The notes: generated by a model from the sequence alone, not told the origin. DNA of 64,000 bases from Megachile rotundata (GCF_050947335.1 NW_027473362.1:868001-932000); one strand, 5' to 3'; shown: positions 41,291 to 54,793, numbered from the stretch's first letter. Program-made: numbers and translations.

Positions 41291-43033
41291 TGATTGTGAT
41301 TGTCTGATTGTGGTTGTATGATTGTGATTGTATGATTGCGATAGTATGATTGTGATTGTATGATTGTGATTGTATGATTGCGATTGTATGATTGTGATTG
41401 TATGATTGTGATTGTATGATTGTGATGGTGTGATTGTGATTGTATGATTGCGATAGTATGATTGTGATTTTATGATTGTGATTGTACGATTGTAATTGCA
41501 TGATTATGATTGTATGATTGTGATTGTATGATTGCGATTGTATGATTGTGATTGTATGATTATGATTGTATTTTTGTGATTGTATGATTGTGATTGTATG
41601 ATTGTGATTGTATAATTGTGATTGTATGACTGTGATTGTATGATTGTGATTGTATGATTGTGATTGTATGATTGCGATTGTATGATTGTGATTGTATGAT
41701 TGTGAATGTATGATTGTGATGGTATGATTGTGATTGTATGATTGTGATTGTATGATTGTGATTGTATGAGTGTGATTGTCTGATTGTGGTTGTGCGATTG
41801 TGATTGTACGATTGTGATTGTACGATTGTTATTGAATGATTGTGATTGTATGATTCTGATTGTATGATTGTGATTGCATGATTGTGATTGTATGATTGTG
41901 ATTGCATGATTTTGAATGTATGATTGTGATTGTATGATTGTGATTGTATGATTGTGATTGTATGATTGTGATTGTATGATTGTGGTTGTATGATTCTGAT
42001 TGTATGATTGCGATTGTATGAATGCGATTGTATGATTGTGATTGCATAATTGTGATTGTATGATTGTGATTGTATGATTGTGATTGTCTGATTGTGGTTG
42101 TATGATTGTGATTGTATGATTGAGATTGTATGATTGTGATTGTATGATTGCGATTGTATGATTGTGATTGTATGATTGTGATTGTATGATTGTGATTGTA
42201 TGATTGTGATTGTATGATTGTGATTGTATGATTGTGATTGTATGATTGTGATTGTATGATTGTGATTGTATGATTGTGATTGTATGATTGTGATTGTATG
42301 ATTGTGAACGTATTATTGTGATTGTATGATTATGATTGTCTGATTGTGATTGTATGATTGTGATTGTATGATTGTATTTGGGAGATTGTAATTGCATGAT
42401 TGCGATTGTATGATTGTGATTGTATGATTGCGATTGTATGATTGTGATTGTATGATTGTGATGTATGATTGTAATTGTATGATTATGATTGTATGATTGT
42501 GATTGTATGATTGAGATTGTATGATTGTGATTGTATGATTGCGATTGTATGATTGTGATTGTATGATTGTGATTGTATGATTGTGATTGTATGATTGTGA
42601 TTGTATGATTGTGATTGTATGATTGTGATTGTATGATTGTGAAAGTATGATTGTGATTGTATGATTGTGATTGTATGATTGTGATTGTATGAGTGTGATT
42701 GTCTGATTGTGGTTGTGCGATTGTGATTGTACGATTGTGATTGTACGATTGTGATTGTATGATTGTGATTGTATGAATATGATTGTATGATTGTGATTGC
42801 ATGATTGTGATTTAATGATTGTGATTGCATGATTTTGAATGTATGATTGTGATTGTATGATTGTGATTGTATGATTGTGATTGCATAATTGTGATTGTAT
42901 GATTGTGATTGTATGATTGTGGTTGTATGATTGTGATTGTCTGATTGTGGTTGTATGATTGTGATTGTATGATTGCGATTGTATGATTGTGATTGTATGA
43001 TTGCGATTGTATGATTGTGATTGTATGATTATG
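41291..43033. repeat. GAACGTATT block, copy 2 of three, with GTGGTTGTGCG modules
   Basis: This copy is longer than copy 1, because between 42,560 and 42,830 it has a full GAAAG...GTGGTTGTGCG...TACGATTG module that copy 1 lacks. From about 41,980 to 43,540 it matches 47,430-48,980 at an offset of 5,420-5,448. Its left part (41,500-41,930) resembles 9,600-10,030 and 27,330-27,760 but has GAATG where those have GAAGG. Confidence 0.84.
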
Positions 43034-44424
43034 ATTGTATTTTTGTGATTGTATGATTGTGATTGTACGATTGTGATTGTATGATTGTGATTGTATGATT
43101 GCGATTGTATGAATGCGATTGTATGATTGTGATTGCATAATTGTGATTGTATGATTGTGATTGTATGATTGTGATTGTATGATTGTGATGTATGTTTGTA
43201 ATTGTATGATTATGATTGTATGATTATGATTGTATGATTATGATTGTATGATTGTGATTGTATGATTGTGATTGTATGATTGTATTTGGGAGATTGTATT
43301 TGGGATATTGTAATTGTATGATTGCGATTGTATGATTGTGATTGTATGATTGCGATTGTATGATTGTGATTGTTGATTGTGATGTTTGATTGTAATTGTA
43401 TGATTATGATTGTATGATTGTGATTGTATGATTGTGATTGTATGAGTGTGATTGTCTGATTGTGGTTGTGCGATTGTGATTGTACGATTGTGATTGTACG
43501 ATTGTGATTGTATGATTGTGATTGTATGAATATGATTGTATGATTGTGATTGCATGATTGTGATTTAATGATTGTGATTGCATGATTTTGAATGTATGAT
43601 TGTGATTGTATGATTGTGATTGTATGATTGTGATTGCATAATTGTGATTGTATGATTGTGATTGTATGATTGTGATTGTATGATTGTGATTGCATGATTG
43701 TGATTGTATGATTGTGGTTGTATGATTGTGATTGTCTGATTGTGGTTGTATGATTGTGATTGTATGATTGCGATTGTATGATTGTGATTGTATGATTGTG
43801 ATTGTATGATTGTGATTGTATGATTGTATTTGGGAGATTGTATTTGGGATATTATGATTGTATGATTGCGATTGTATGATTATGATTGTATGATTGTGAT
43901 TGTATGATTGAGATTGTATGATTGTGATTGTATGATTGTGATGTTTGATTGTAATTGTATGATTATGATTGTATGATTGTGATTGTATGATTGTGATTGT
44001 ATGATTGTGATTGCATGATTGTGATTGTCTGATTGTGATTGCATGATTTTGAATGTATGATTGTGATTGTATGATTGTGATTGTATGATTGTGATTGCAT
44101 GATTGTGATTGTATGATTGTGATTGTATGATTGTGATTGTATGATTGTGATTGTATGATTGTGAAAGTATGATTGTGATTGTATGATTGTGATTGTATGA
44201 TTGTGATTGTATGAGTGTGATTGTCTGGTGTGGTTGTGCGATTGTGATTGTACGATTGTGAATGTACGATTGTGATTGTATGATTGTGATTGTATGAATA
44301 TGATTGTATGATTGTGATTGCATGATTGTGATTGTATGATTGTGATTGCATGATATTGAATGTATGATTGTGATTGTATGATTGTGATTGTATGATTGTG
44401 ATCGTATGATTGTGATTGTATGAT
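43034..44424. repeat. 1.39-kb apparently exact copy of 37,250-38,640
   Basis: This is the second copy at offset 5,784. Its right part, from 43,692, is also the first copy of the 1,047-bp tandem pair, so one breakpoint of the tandem lies inside this block. The copies separate at 44,424, where GATTGTG replaces GATAGTG. Confidence 0.92.
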
Positions 44425-44738
44425 TGTGATTGTATGATTGCGATAGTATGATTGTGATTGTATGATTGTGATTGTATGATTGTGATGTATGATTGTAATT
44501 GTATGATTATGATTGTATGATTGTGATTGTATGATTGAGATTGTATGATTGTGATTGTATGCTTGCGATTGTATGATTGTGATTGTATGATTGTATTTGG
44601 GAGATTGTATTTGGGAGATTGTATTTGGGAGATTGTATTTGGGAGATTGTATTTGGGAGATTGTATTTGGGAGATTGTAATTGTATGATTGTGATTGTAT
44701 GATTGTGATTGTATGATTGTGATTGTATGATTGTGATT
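43692..44738. repeat. 1,047-bp tandem repeat, copy 1
   Basis: The pair is head-to-tail with no gap. GCATGATTG starts each copy (43,692 and 44,739). GGGATATTATG (43,841/44,888, measured at TATTTGGGAT), GTCTGGTGTGG (44,225/45,272) and the start of a six-unit TTTGGGA run (44,594/45,641) are all offset by exactly 1,047. Each copy has three 13-bp units (GTGATGTTTG, GTGATGTATG and the GTCTGGTGTGG deletion), and 72 x 14 + 3 x 13 = 1,047. Confidence 0.93.
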
Positions 44739-45785
44739 GCATGATTGTGATTGTATGATTGTGGTTGTATGATTGTGATTGTCTGATTGTGGTTGTATGA
44801 TTGTGATTGTATGATTGCGATTGTATGATTGTGATTGTATGATTGTGATTGTATGATTGTGATTGTATGATTGTATTTGGGAGATTGTATTTGGGATATT
44901 ATGATTGTATGATTGCGATTGTATGATTATGATTGTATGATTGTGATTGTATGATTGAGATTGTATGATTGTGATTGTATGATTGTGATGTTTGATTGTA
45001 ATTGTATGATTATGATTGTATGATTGTGATTGTATGATTGTGATTGTATGATTGTGATTGCATGATTGTGATTGTCTGATTGTGATTGCATGATTTTGAA
45101 TGTATGATTGTGATTGTATGATTGTGATTGTATGATTGTGATTGCATGATTGTGATTGTATGATTGTGATTGTATGATTGTGATTGTATGATTGTGATTG
45201 TATGATTGTGAAAGTATGATTGTGATTGTATGATTGTGATTGTATGATTGTGATTGTATGAGTGTGATTGTCTGGTGTGGTTGTGCGATTGTGATTGTAC
45301 GATTGTGAATGTACGATTGTGATTGTATGATTGTGATTGTATGAATATGATTGTATGATTGTGATTGCATGATTGTGATTGTATGATTGTGATTGCATGA
45401 TATTGAATGTATGATTGTGATTGTATGATTGTGATTGTATGATTGTGATCGTATGATTGTGATTGTATGATTGTGATTGTATGATTGCGATAGTATGATT
45501 GTGATTGTATGATTGTGATTGTATGATTGTGATGTATGATTGTAATTGTATGATTATGATTGTATGATTGTGATTGTATGATTGAGATTGTATGATTGTG
45601 ATTGTATGCTTGCGATTGTATGATTGTGATTGTATGATTGTATTTGGGAGATTGTATTTGGGAGATTGTATTTGGGAGATTGTATTTGGGAGATTGTATT
45701 TGGGAGATTGTATTTGGGAGATTGTAATTGTATGATTGTGATTGTATGATTGTGATTGTATGATTGTGATTGTATGATTGTGATT
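44739..45785. repeat. 1,047-bp tandem repeat, copy 2
   Basis: By eye it is identical to copy 1 up to 45,785, where a third copy would need GCATG but the sequence has GTATG. The run of six GATTGTATTTGGGA units at 45,641-45,724 is shared with copy 1 and with 51,607-51,690. Its right half is also part of the 5,966-offset block. Confidence 0.92.
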
Positions 45786-47190
45786 GTATGATTGTGATTG
45801 TATGATTATGATTGTATTTTTATGATTGTATGATTGTGATTGTATGATTGTGATTGTATGATTGTGATTGTATGATTGTGATTGTATGATTGTGATTGTA
45901 TGATTGTGATTGTATGATTGTATTTGGGAGATTGTATTTGGGATATTGTGATTGTACGATTGCGATTGTATGATTATGATTGTATGATTGTGATTGTATG
46001 ATTGAGATTGTATGATTGTGATTGTATGCTTGCGATTGTATGATTGTGATTGTATGATTGTATATGGGAGATTGTATTTGGGAGATTGTATTTGGGAGAT
46101 TGTAATTGTATGATTGTGATTGTATGATTGTGATTGTATGATTGTGATTGTATGATTGTGATTGTATGATTGTGATTGTATGATTGTGATTGTATGATTG
46201 TGATTGTATGATTGTGATTGTATGATTGTGATTGTATGATTGTGATTGTATGATTGTGATTGTATGATTGTGATGTATGATTGTAATTGTATGAATATGA
46301 TTGTATGATTGTGATTGTATGATTGAGATTGTATGATTGTGATTGTATGATTGTGATTGTATGATTGTGATTGTATGATTGTGAAAGTATGATTGTGATT
46401 GTATGATTGTGATTGTATGATTGTGATTGTATGATTTTGATTGTATGATTGTATATGGGAGATTGTATTTGGGAGATTGTATTTGGGAGATTGTAATTGT
46501 ATGATTGCGATTGTATGATTGTGATTGTATGATTGTGATTGTATGATTGTATTTGGGAGATTGTAGTTGGGAGGTTGTATTTGGGAGATTGTATTTGGGA
46601 GATTGTAATTGTATGATTGCGGTTGTATGATTGTGATTGTATGATTGCGATTGTATGATTGTGATTGTATGATTGTGATGTATGATTGTAATATTATGAT
46701 TATGATTGTATGATTGTGATTGTATGATTGTGATGGTATGATTGTGATTGTATGATTGCGATTGTATGATTGTATTTGGGAGATTGTAGTTGGGAGATTG
46801 TATTTGGGAGATTGTATTTGGGAGATTGTAATTGTATGATTGCGATTGTATGATTGTGATTGTATGATTGCGATTGTATGATTGTGATTGTATGATTATG
46901 ATTGTATGATTGTGATTGTATGATTGTGATTGTATGATTGTGATTGTATGATTGTGATTGTATGATTGCGATTGTATGAATGCGATTGTATGATTGTGAT
47001 TGCATAATTGTGATTGTATGATTGTGATTGTATGATTGTGATTGTCTGATTGTGGTTGTATGATTGTGATTGTATGATTGTGATTGTATGATTGTGATTG
47101 TATGATTGTGATTGCATGATTGTGATTGTATGATTGTATTTGGGATATTGTATTTGGGATATTGTAATTGTATGATTGCGATTGTATGAT
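45786..47190. repeat. Right part of a 2.2-kb block (from about 44,960), paired with 50,926-53,150
   Basis: Markers shared with the downstream copy are GTCTGGTGTGG 45,272/51,238 and the six-unit TTTGGGA run 45,641/51,607 (both offset 5,966). TATTTTTATG 45,815/51,767 has offset 5,952, TATATGGGA 46,451/52,431 has 5,980, and the double GGGATATTG starting 47,137/53,103 has 5,966. Offsets move only by 14. The block includes a complete TATATGGGAG / GTTGGGAGGTTG module at 46,434-47,060. Confidence 0.88.
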
Positions 47191-48983
47191 TGTGATTGTA
47201 TGATTGTGATTGTATAATTGTGATTGTATGACTGTGATTGTATGATTGTGATTGTATGATTGTGATTGTATGATTGCGATTGTATGATTGTGATTGTATG
47301 ATTGTGAAAGTATGATTGTGATGGTATGATTGTGATTGTATGATTGTGATTGTATGATTTTGAATGTATGATTGTGATTGTATGATTGTGATTGTATGAT
47401 TGTGATTGTATGATTGTGATTGTATGATTGTGGTTGTATGATTCTGATTGTATGATTGCGATTGTATGAATGCGATTGTATGATTGTGATTGCATAATTG
47501 TGATTGTATGATTGTGATTGTATGATTGTGATTGTCTGATTGTGGTTGTATGATTGTGATTGTATGATTGAGATTGTATGATTGTGATTGTATGATTGCG
47601 ATTGTATGATTGTGATTGTATGATTGTGATTGTATGATTGTGATTGTATGATTGTGATTGTATGATTGTGATTGTATGATTGTGATTGTATGATTGTGAT
47701 TGTATGATTGTGATTGTATGATTGTGATTGTATGATTGTGAACGTATTATTGTGATTGTATGATTATGATTGTCTGATTGTGATTGTATGATTGTGATTG
47801 TATGATTGTATTTGGGAGATTGTAATTGCATGATTGCGATTGTATGATTGTGATTGTATGATTGCGATTGTATGATTGTGATTGTATGATTGTGATGTAT
47901 GATTGTAATTGTATGATTATGATTGTATGATTGTGATTGTATGATTGAGATTGTATGATTGTGATTGTATGATTGCGATTGTATGATTGTGATTGTATGA
48001 TTGTGATTGTATGATTGTGATTGTATGATTGTGATTGTATGATTGTGATTGTATGATTGTGAAAGTATGATTGTGATTGTATGATTGTGATTGTATGATT
48101 GTGATTGTATGAGTGTGATTGTCTGATTGTGGTTGTGCGATTGTGATTGTACGATTGTGATTGTACGATTGTGATTGTATGATTGTGATTGTATGAATAT
48201 GATTGTATGATTGTGATTGCATGATTGTGATTTAATGATTGTGATTGCATGATTTTGAATGTATGATTGTGATTGTATGATTGTGATTGTATGATTGTGA
48301 TTGCATAATTGTGATTGTATGATTGTGATTGTATGATTGTGGTTGTATGATTGTGATTGTCTGATTGTGGTTGTATGATTGTGATTGTATGATTGCGATT
48401 GTATGATTGTGATTGTATGATTGCGATTGTATGATTGTGATTGTATGATTATGATTGTATTTTTGTGATTGTATGATTGTGATTGTATGATTGTGATTGT
48501 ATGATTGTGATTGTATGATTGCGATTGTATGAATGCGATTGTATGATTGTGATTGCATAATTGTGATTGTATGATTGTGATTGTATGATTGTGATTGTAT
48601 GATTGTGATGTATGTTTGTAATTGTATGATTATGATTGTATGATTATGATTGTATGATTGTGATTGTATGATTGTGATTGTATGATTGTGATTGTATGAT
48701 TGTGATTGTATGATTGTATTTGGGAGATTGTATTTGGGATATTGTAATTGTATGATTGCGATTGTATGATTGTGATTGTATGATTGCGATTGTATGATTG
48801 TGATTGTTGATTGTGATGTTTGATTGTAATTGTATGATTATGATTGTATGATTGTGATTGTATGATTGTGATTGTATGAGTGTGATTGTCTGATTGTGGT
48901 TGTGCGATTGTGATTGTACGATTGTGATTGTACGATTGTGATTGTATGATTGTGATTGTATGAATATGATTGTATGATTGTGA
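47191..48983. repeat. GAACGTATT block, copy 3 of three
   Basis: GAACGTATT at 47,740 and GTTGATTG at 48,806 are both 5,434 bp from their partners at 42,306 and 43,372. The match with copy 2 ends near 48,983. There the sequence jumps to the TATTTGGGATATTATG piece that in copy 2 lies about 280 bp further on, so copy 3 has an internal deletion of roughly that size. Confidence 0.85.
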
Positions 48984-49884
48984 TTGTATGATTGTATTTG
49001 GGAGATTGTATTTGGGATATTATGATTGTATGATTGCGATTGTATGATTATGATTGTATGATTGTGATTGTATGATTGAGATTGTATGATTGTGATTGTA
49101 TGCTTGCGATTGTATGATTGTGATTGTATGATTGTATATGGGAGATTGTATTTGGGAGATTGTATTTGGGAGATTGTATTTGGGAGATTGTAATTGTATG
49201 ATTGTGATTGTATGATTGTGATTGTATGATTGTGATTGTATGATTGTGATTGTATGATTGTGATTGTATGATTGTATTTGGGAGATTGTAGTTGGGAGAT
49301 TGTATTTGGGAGATTGTATTTGGGAGATTGTAATTGTATGATTGTGATTGTATGATTGTGATTGTATGATTGTGATTGTATGATTGTGGTTGTATGATTG
49401 TGATTGTCTGATTGTGGTTGTATGATTGTGATTGTATGATTGCGATTGTATGATTGTGATTGTATGATTGCGATTGTATGATTGTGATTGTATGATTATG
49501 ATTGTATTTTTGTGATTGTATGATTGTGATTGTATGATTGTGATTGTATGATTGTGATTGTATGATTGCGATTGTATGAATGCGATTGTATGATTGTGAT
49601 TGCATAATTGTGATTGTATGATTGTGATTGTATGATTGTGATTGTATGATTGTGATGTATGATTGTGATTGCATGATTTTGTATGTATGATTGTGATTGT
49701 ATGATTGTGATTGTATGATTGTGATTGCATGATTGTGATTGTATGATTGTGGTTGTATGATTGTGATTGTCTGATTGTGGTTGTATGATTGTAATTGTAT
49801 GATTGCGATTGTATGATTGTGATTGTATGATTGCGATTGTATGATTGTGATTGTATGATTATGATTGTATTTTTGTGATTGTAT
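48984..49884. repeat. Array stretch of mixed modules, no gene
   Basis: Landmarks are TATTTGGGATATTATG near 49,010, GATTGAG/GCTTGCG near 49,077-49,105, TATATGGGAG near 49,137 and four TTTGGGA-class units including a GTAGTTGGGAG near 49,290. Two GTCTGATTGTGGTTG modules and two TATTTTTG units follow (near 49,505 and 49,868). A GATTTTGTATG unit near 49,676 is a private variant of the usual GATTTTGAATG. Confidence 0.8.
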
Positions 49885-50100
49885 GATTGTGATTGTATGA
49901 TTGTGATTGTATGATTGTGATTGTATGATTGTGATTGTATGATTGTGATTGTATGATTGTGATTGTATGATTGTGATTGTATGATTGTGATTGTATGATT
50001 GTGATTGTATGATTGTGATTGTATGATTGTGATTGTATGATTGTGATTGTATGATTGTGATTGTATGATTGTGATTGTATGATTGTGATTGTATGATTGT
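49885..50100. repeat. Longest perfectly homogeneous run of the 14-mer noticed
   Basis: About fifteen consecutive units GATTGTGATTGTAT without a single variant, between a TATTTTTG unit and a TATATGGGAG unit. Elsewhere perfect runs are usually 3 to 12 units. A run like this is the expected product of recent slippage or unequal exchange and defines the consensus. Confidence 0.9.
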
Positions 50101-50925
50101 ATATGGGAGATTGTATTTGGGAGATTGTATTTGGGAGATTGTAATTGTATGATTGCGATTGTATGATTGTGATTGTATGATTGTGATTGTATGATTGTAT
50201 TTGGGAGATTGTATTTGGGAGGTTGTATTTGGGAGATTGTATTTGGGAGATTGTATTTGGGAGGTTGTATTTGGGAGATTGTATTTGGGAGATTGTAATT
50301 GTATGATTGCGGATGTATGATTGTGATTGTATGATTGCGATTGTATGATTGTGATTTTATGATTGTGATGTATGATTGTAATATTATGATTATGATTGTA
50401 TGATTGTGATTGTATGATTGTGATGGTATGATTGTGATTGTATGATTGCGATTGTATGATTGTATTTTGGAGATTGTAATCGGGAGATTGTATTTGGGAG
50501 ATTGTATTTGGGAGATTGTAATTGTATGATTGCGATTGTATGATTGTGATTGTATGATTGCGATTGTATGATTGTGATTGTATGATTATGATTGTATTTT
50601 TGTGATTGTATGATTGTGATTGTATGATTGTGATTGTATGATTGTGATTGTATGATTGCGATTGTATGAATGCGATTGTATGATTGTGATTGCATAATTG
50701 TGATTGTATGATTGTGATTGTATGATTGTGATTGTATGATTGTGATGTATGATTGTAATTGTATGATTATGATTGTATGATTATGATTGTATGATTGTGA
50801 TTGTATGATTGTGATTGTATGATTGTGATTGTATGATTGTGATTGTATGATTGTATTTGGGAGATTGTATTTGGTATATTGTAATTGTATGATTGCGATT
50901 GTATGATTGTGATTGTATGATTGCG
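50101..50925. repeat. TTTGGGA-rich stretch with a 42-bp sub-repeat at 50,198-50,295
   Basis: Seven consecutive GATTGTATTTGGGA-class units run from 50,198 to 50,295, the longest such run noticed. The second and fifth are followed by GGTTG instead of GATTG, so three units (42 bp) are themselves repeated. The stretch continues with private variants (GCGGATG near 50,309, TATTTTGGAG and GTAATCGGGAG near 50,461-50,480, TTTGGTATATTG near 50,870) inside an otherwise usual GTAATATTATG module. Confidence 0.87.
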
Positions 50926-52930
50926 ATTGTATGATTGTGATTGTATGATTGTGATGTTTGATTGTAATTGTATGATTATGATTGTATGATTGTGATTGTA
51001 TGATTGTGATTGTATGATTGTGATTGCATGATTGTGATTGTATGATTGTGATTGCATGATTTTGAATGTATGATTGTGATTGTATGATTGTGATTGTATG
51101 ATTGTGATTGCATGATTGTGATTGTATGATTGTGATTGTATGATTGTGATTGTATGATTGTGATTGTATGATTGTGAAAGTATGATTGTGATTGTATGAT
51201 TGTGATTGTATGATTGTGATTGTATGAGTGTGATTGTCTGGTGTGGTTGTGCGATTGTGATTGTACGATTGTGAATGTACGATTGTGATTGTATGATTGT
51301 GATTGTATGAATATGATTGTATGATTGTGATTGCATGATTGTGATTGTATGATTGTGATTGCATGATATTGAATGTATGATTGTGATTGTATGATTGTGA
51401 TTGTATGATTGTGATCGTATGATTGTGATTGTATGATTGTGATTGTATGATTGCGATAGTATGATTGTGATTGTATGATTGTGATTGTATGATTGTGATG
51501 TATGATTGTAATTGTATGATTATGATTGTATGATTGTGATTGTATGATTGAGATTGTATGATTGTGATTGTATGCTTGCGATTGTATGATTGTGATTGTA
51601 TGATTGTATTTGGGAGATTGTATTTGGGAGATTGTATTTGGGAGATTGTATTTGGGAGATTGTATTTGGGAGATTGTATTTGGGAGATTGTAATTGTATG
51701 ATTGTGATTGTATGATTGTGATTGTATGATTGTGATTGTATGATTGTGATTGTATGATTATGATTGTATTTTTATGATTGTATGATTGTGATTGTATGAT
51801 TGTGATTGTATGATTGTGATTGTATGATTGTGATTGTATGATTGTGATTGTATGATTGTGATTGTATGATTGTGATTGTATGATTGTATTTGGGAGATTG
51901 TATTTGGGATATTGTGATTGTATGATTGCGATTGTATGATTATGATTGTATGATTGTGATTGTATGATTGAGATTGTATGATTGTGATTGTATGCTTGCG
52001 ATTGTATGATTGTGATTGTATGATTGTATATGGGAGATTGTATTTGGGAGATTGTATTTGGGAGATTGTAATTGTATGATTGTGATTGTATGATTGTGAT
52101 TGTATGATTGTGACTGTATGATTGTGATTGTATGATTGTGATTGTATGATTGTGATTGTATGATTGTGATTGTATGATTGTGATTGTATGATTGTGATTG
52201 TATGATTGTGATTGTATGATTGTGATTGTATGATTGTGATTGTATGATTGTGATGTATGATTGTAATTGTATGAATATGATTGTATGATTGTGATTGTAT
52301 GATTGAGATTGTATGATTGTGATTGTATGATTGTGATTGTATGATTGTGATTGTATGATTGTGAAAGTATGATTGTGATTGTATGATTGTGATTGTATGA
52401 TTGTGATTGTATGATTTTGATTGTATGATTGTATATGGGAGATTGTATTTGGGAGATTGTATTTGGGAGATTGTAATTGTATGATTGCGATTGTATGATT
52501 GTGATTGTATGATTGTGATTGTATGATTGTATTTGGGAGATTGTAGTTGGGAGGTTGTATTTGGGAGATTGTATTTGGGAGATTGTCATTGTATGATTGC
52601 GGTTGTATGATTGTGATTGTATGATTGCGATTGTATGATTGTGATTGTATGATTGTGATGTATGATTGTAATATTATGATTATGATTGTATGATTGTGAT
52701 TGTATGATTGTGATGGTATGATTGTGATTGTATGATTGCGATTGTATGATTGTATTTGGGAGATTGTAGTTGGGAGATTGTATTTGGGAGATTGTATTTG
52801 GGAGATTGTAATTGTATGATTGCGATTGTATGATTGTGATTGTATGATTGCGATTGTATGATTGTGATTGTATGATTATGATTGTATGATTGTGATTGTA
52901 TGATTGTGATTGTATGATTGTGATTGTATG
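50926..52930. repeat. Segmental copy of about 44,960-47,000 (offset about 5,966)
   Basis: This is the downstream copy of the 2.2-kb block, whose shared end runs on to about 53,150. It includes GTCTGGTGTGG at 51,238, the six-unit TTTGGGA run at 51,607-51,690, a GATTGTGACTG unit near 52,110 not seen in the partner, and a TATATGGGAG / GTTGGGAGGTTG module from 52,416. A GATTGTCATTG unit near 52,586 replaces the usual GTAATTG and gives a TGA on the - strand. Confidence 0.87.
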
Positions 52931-54793
52931 ATTGCGATTGTATGAATGCGATTGTATGATTGTGATTGCATAATTGTGATTGTATGATTGTGATTGTATG
53001 ATTGTGATTGTCTGATTGTGGTTGTATGATTGTGATTGTATGATTGTGATTGTATGATTGTGATTGTATGATTGTGATTGCATGATTGTGATTGTATGAT
53101 TGTATTTGGGATATTGTATTTGGGATATTGTAATTGTATGATTGCGATTGTATGATTGTGATTGTATGATTGTGATGTATGATTATAATTGTATGATTAT
53201 GATTGTATGATTGTGATTGTATGATTCTGATTGTATGACTGTGATTGTATGGTTGTAATTGTATGATTATGATTGTATGATTGTGATTGTATGATTGTGA
53301 TGGTATGATTGTGATTGTATGATTGCGATAGTATGATTGTGATTGTATGATTGTGATTGTATGATTGCGATTGTATGATTGTGATTGTATGATTGTGATT
53401 GTATGATTGTGATGGTATGATTGTGATTGTATGATTGCGATAGTATGATTGTGATTGTATGATTGTGATTGTATGATTGTAATTGCATGATTATGATTGT
53501 ATGATTGTGATTGTATGATTGCGATTGTATGATTGTTATTGTATGATTATGATTGTACTTTTGTGATTGTATGATTGTCATTGTACGATTGTGATTGTAT
53601 AATTGTGATTGTATGACTGTGATTGTATGATTGTGATTGTATGATTGTGATTGTATGATTGCGATTGTATGATTGTGATTGTATGATTGTGAAAGTATGA
53701 TTGTGATGGTATGATTGTGATTGTATGATTGTGATTGTATGATTGTGATTGTATGAGTGTGATTGTCTGATTGTGGTTGTGCGATTGTGATTGTACGATT
53801 GTGATTGTACGATTGTTATTGAATGATTGTGATTGTATGATTCTGATTGTATGATTGTGATTGCATGATTGTGATTGTATGATTGTGATTGCATGATTTT
53901 GAATGTATGATTGTGATTGTATGATTGTGATTGTATGATTGTGAATGTATGATTGTGATTGTATGATTATGATTGTATGATTGCGATTGTATGAATGCGA
54001 TTGTATGATTGTGATTGCATAATTGTGATTGTATGATTGTGATTGTATGATTGTGGTTGTATGATTGTGATTGGCTGATTGTGGTTGTATGATTGTGATT
54101 GTATGATTGAGATTGTATGATTGTGATTGTATGATTGCGATTGTATGATTGTGATTGTATGATTGTGATTGTATGATTGTGATTGTATGCTTGCGATTGT
54201 ATGCTTGCGATTGTATGATTGTGATTGTATGATTGTATTTGGGAGATTGTATTTCCGAGATTGTATTTGGGAGATTGTATTTGGGAGATTGTAATTGTAT
54301 GATTGTGATTGTATGATTGTGATTGTATGATTGTGATTGTATGATTGTGATTGTATGATTGTGATTGTATGATTGTGATTGTATGATTGTGATTGTATGA
54401 TTGTATTTGGGAGATTGTATTTGGGAGATTGTAATTGTATGATTGCGATTGTATGATAGTGATTGTATGATTGCGATTGTATGATTGTGATTGTATGATT
54501 GTGATGTATGATTGTAATTGTATGATTATGATTGTATGATTGTTATTGTATGATTGTGATTGTATGATTGTATTTGGGAGATTGTATTTGGGATATTGTA
54601 ATTGTATGATTGCGATTGTATGATTGTGATTGTATGATTGTGATTGTATGATTGTGATTGTATGATTGTATTTGGGAGATTGTATTTGGGATATTGTAAT
54701 TGTATGATTGCGATTGTGTATGATTGTGATTGTATGAGTGTGATGTATGATTGTAATTGTATGATTATGATTGTATGATTGTGATTGTATGAT
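52931..54793. repeat. 1.8-kb segmental copy, paired with 61,834-63,738
   Basis: Offsets rise in exact unit steps. They are 8,903 at GTCTG (53,010/61,913) and at the double GGGATATTG (53,103/62,006), 8,931 at 53,547/62,478 and through 53,894/62,825, and 8,945 at GGCTG (54,073/63,018), TTCCGAG (54,255/63,200) and the 16-bp unit GCGATTGTGTATG (54,711/63,656). GGCTG and TTCCGAG were seen only in these two copies. GATTATAATTG, TACTTTTG and GTCATTGTACG are also shared. Confidence 0.92.

Noticed and set aside
50198..50295. Telomeric repeat (TTTGGGA resembles known telomere words)
   Set aside because: The TTTGGGA word is always embedded in a 14-bp unit with GATTGTA, runs are at most seven units, and they sit inside the array. 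No 5- to 8-bp telomere tandem is present.
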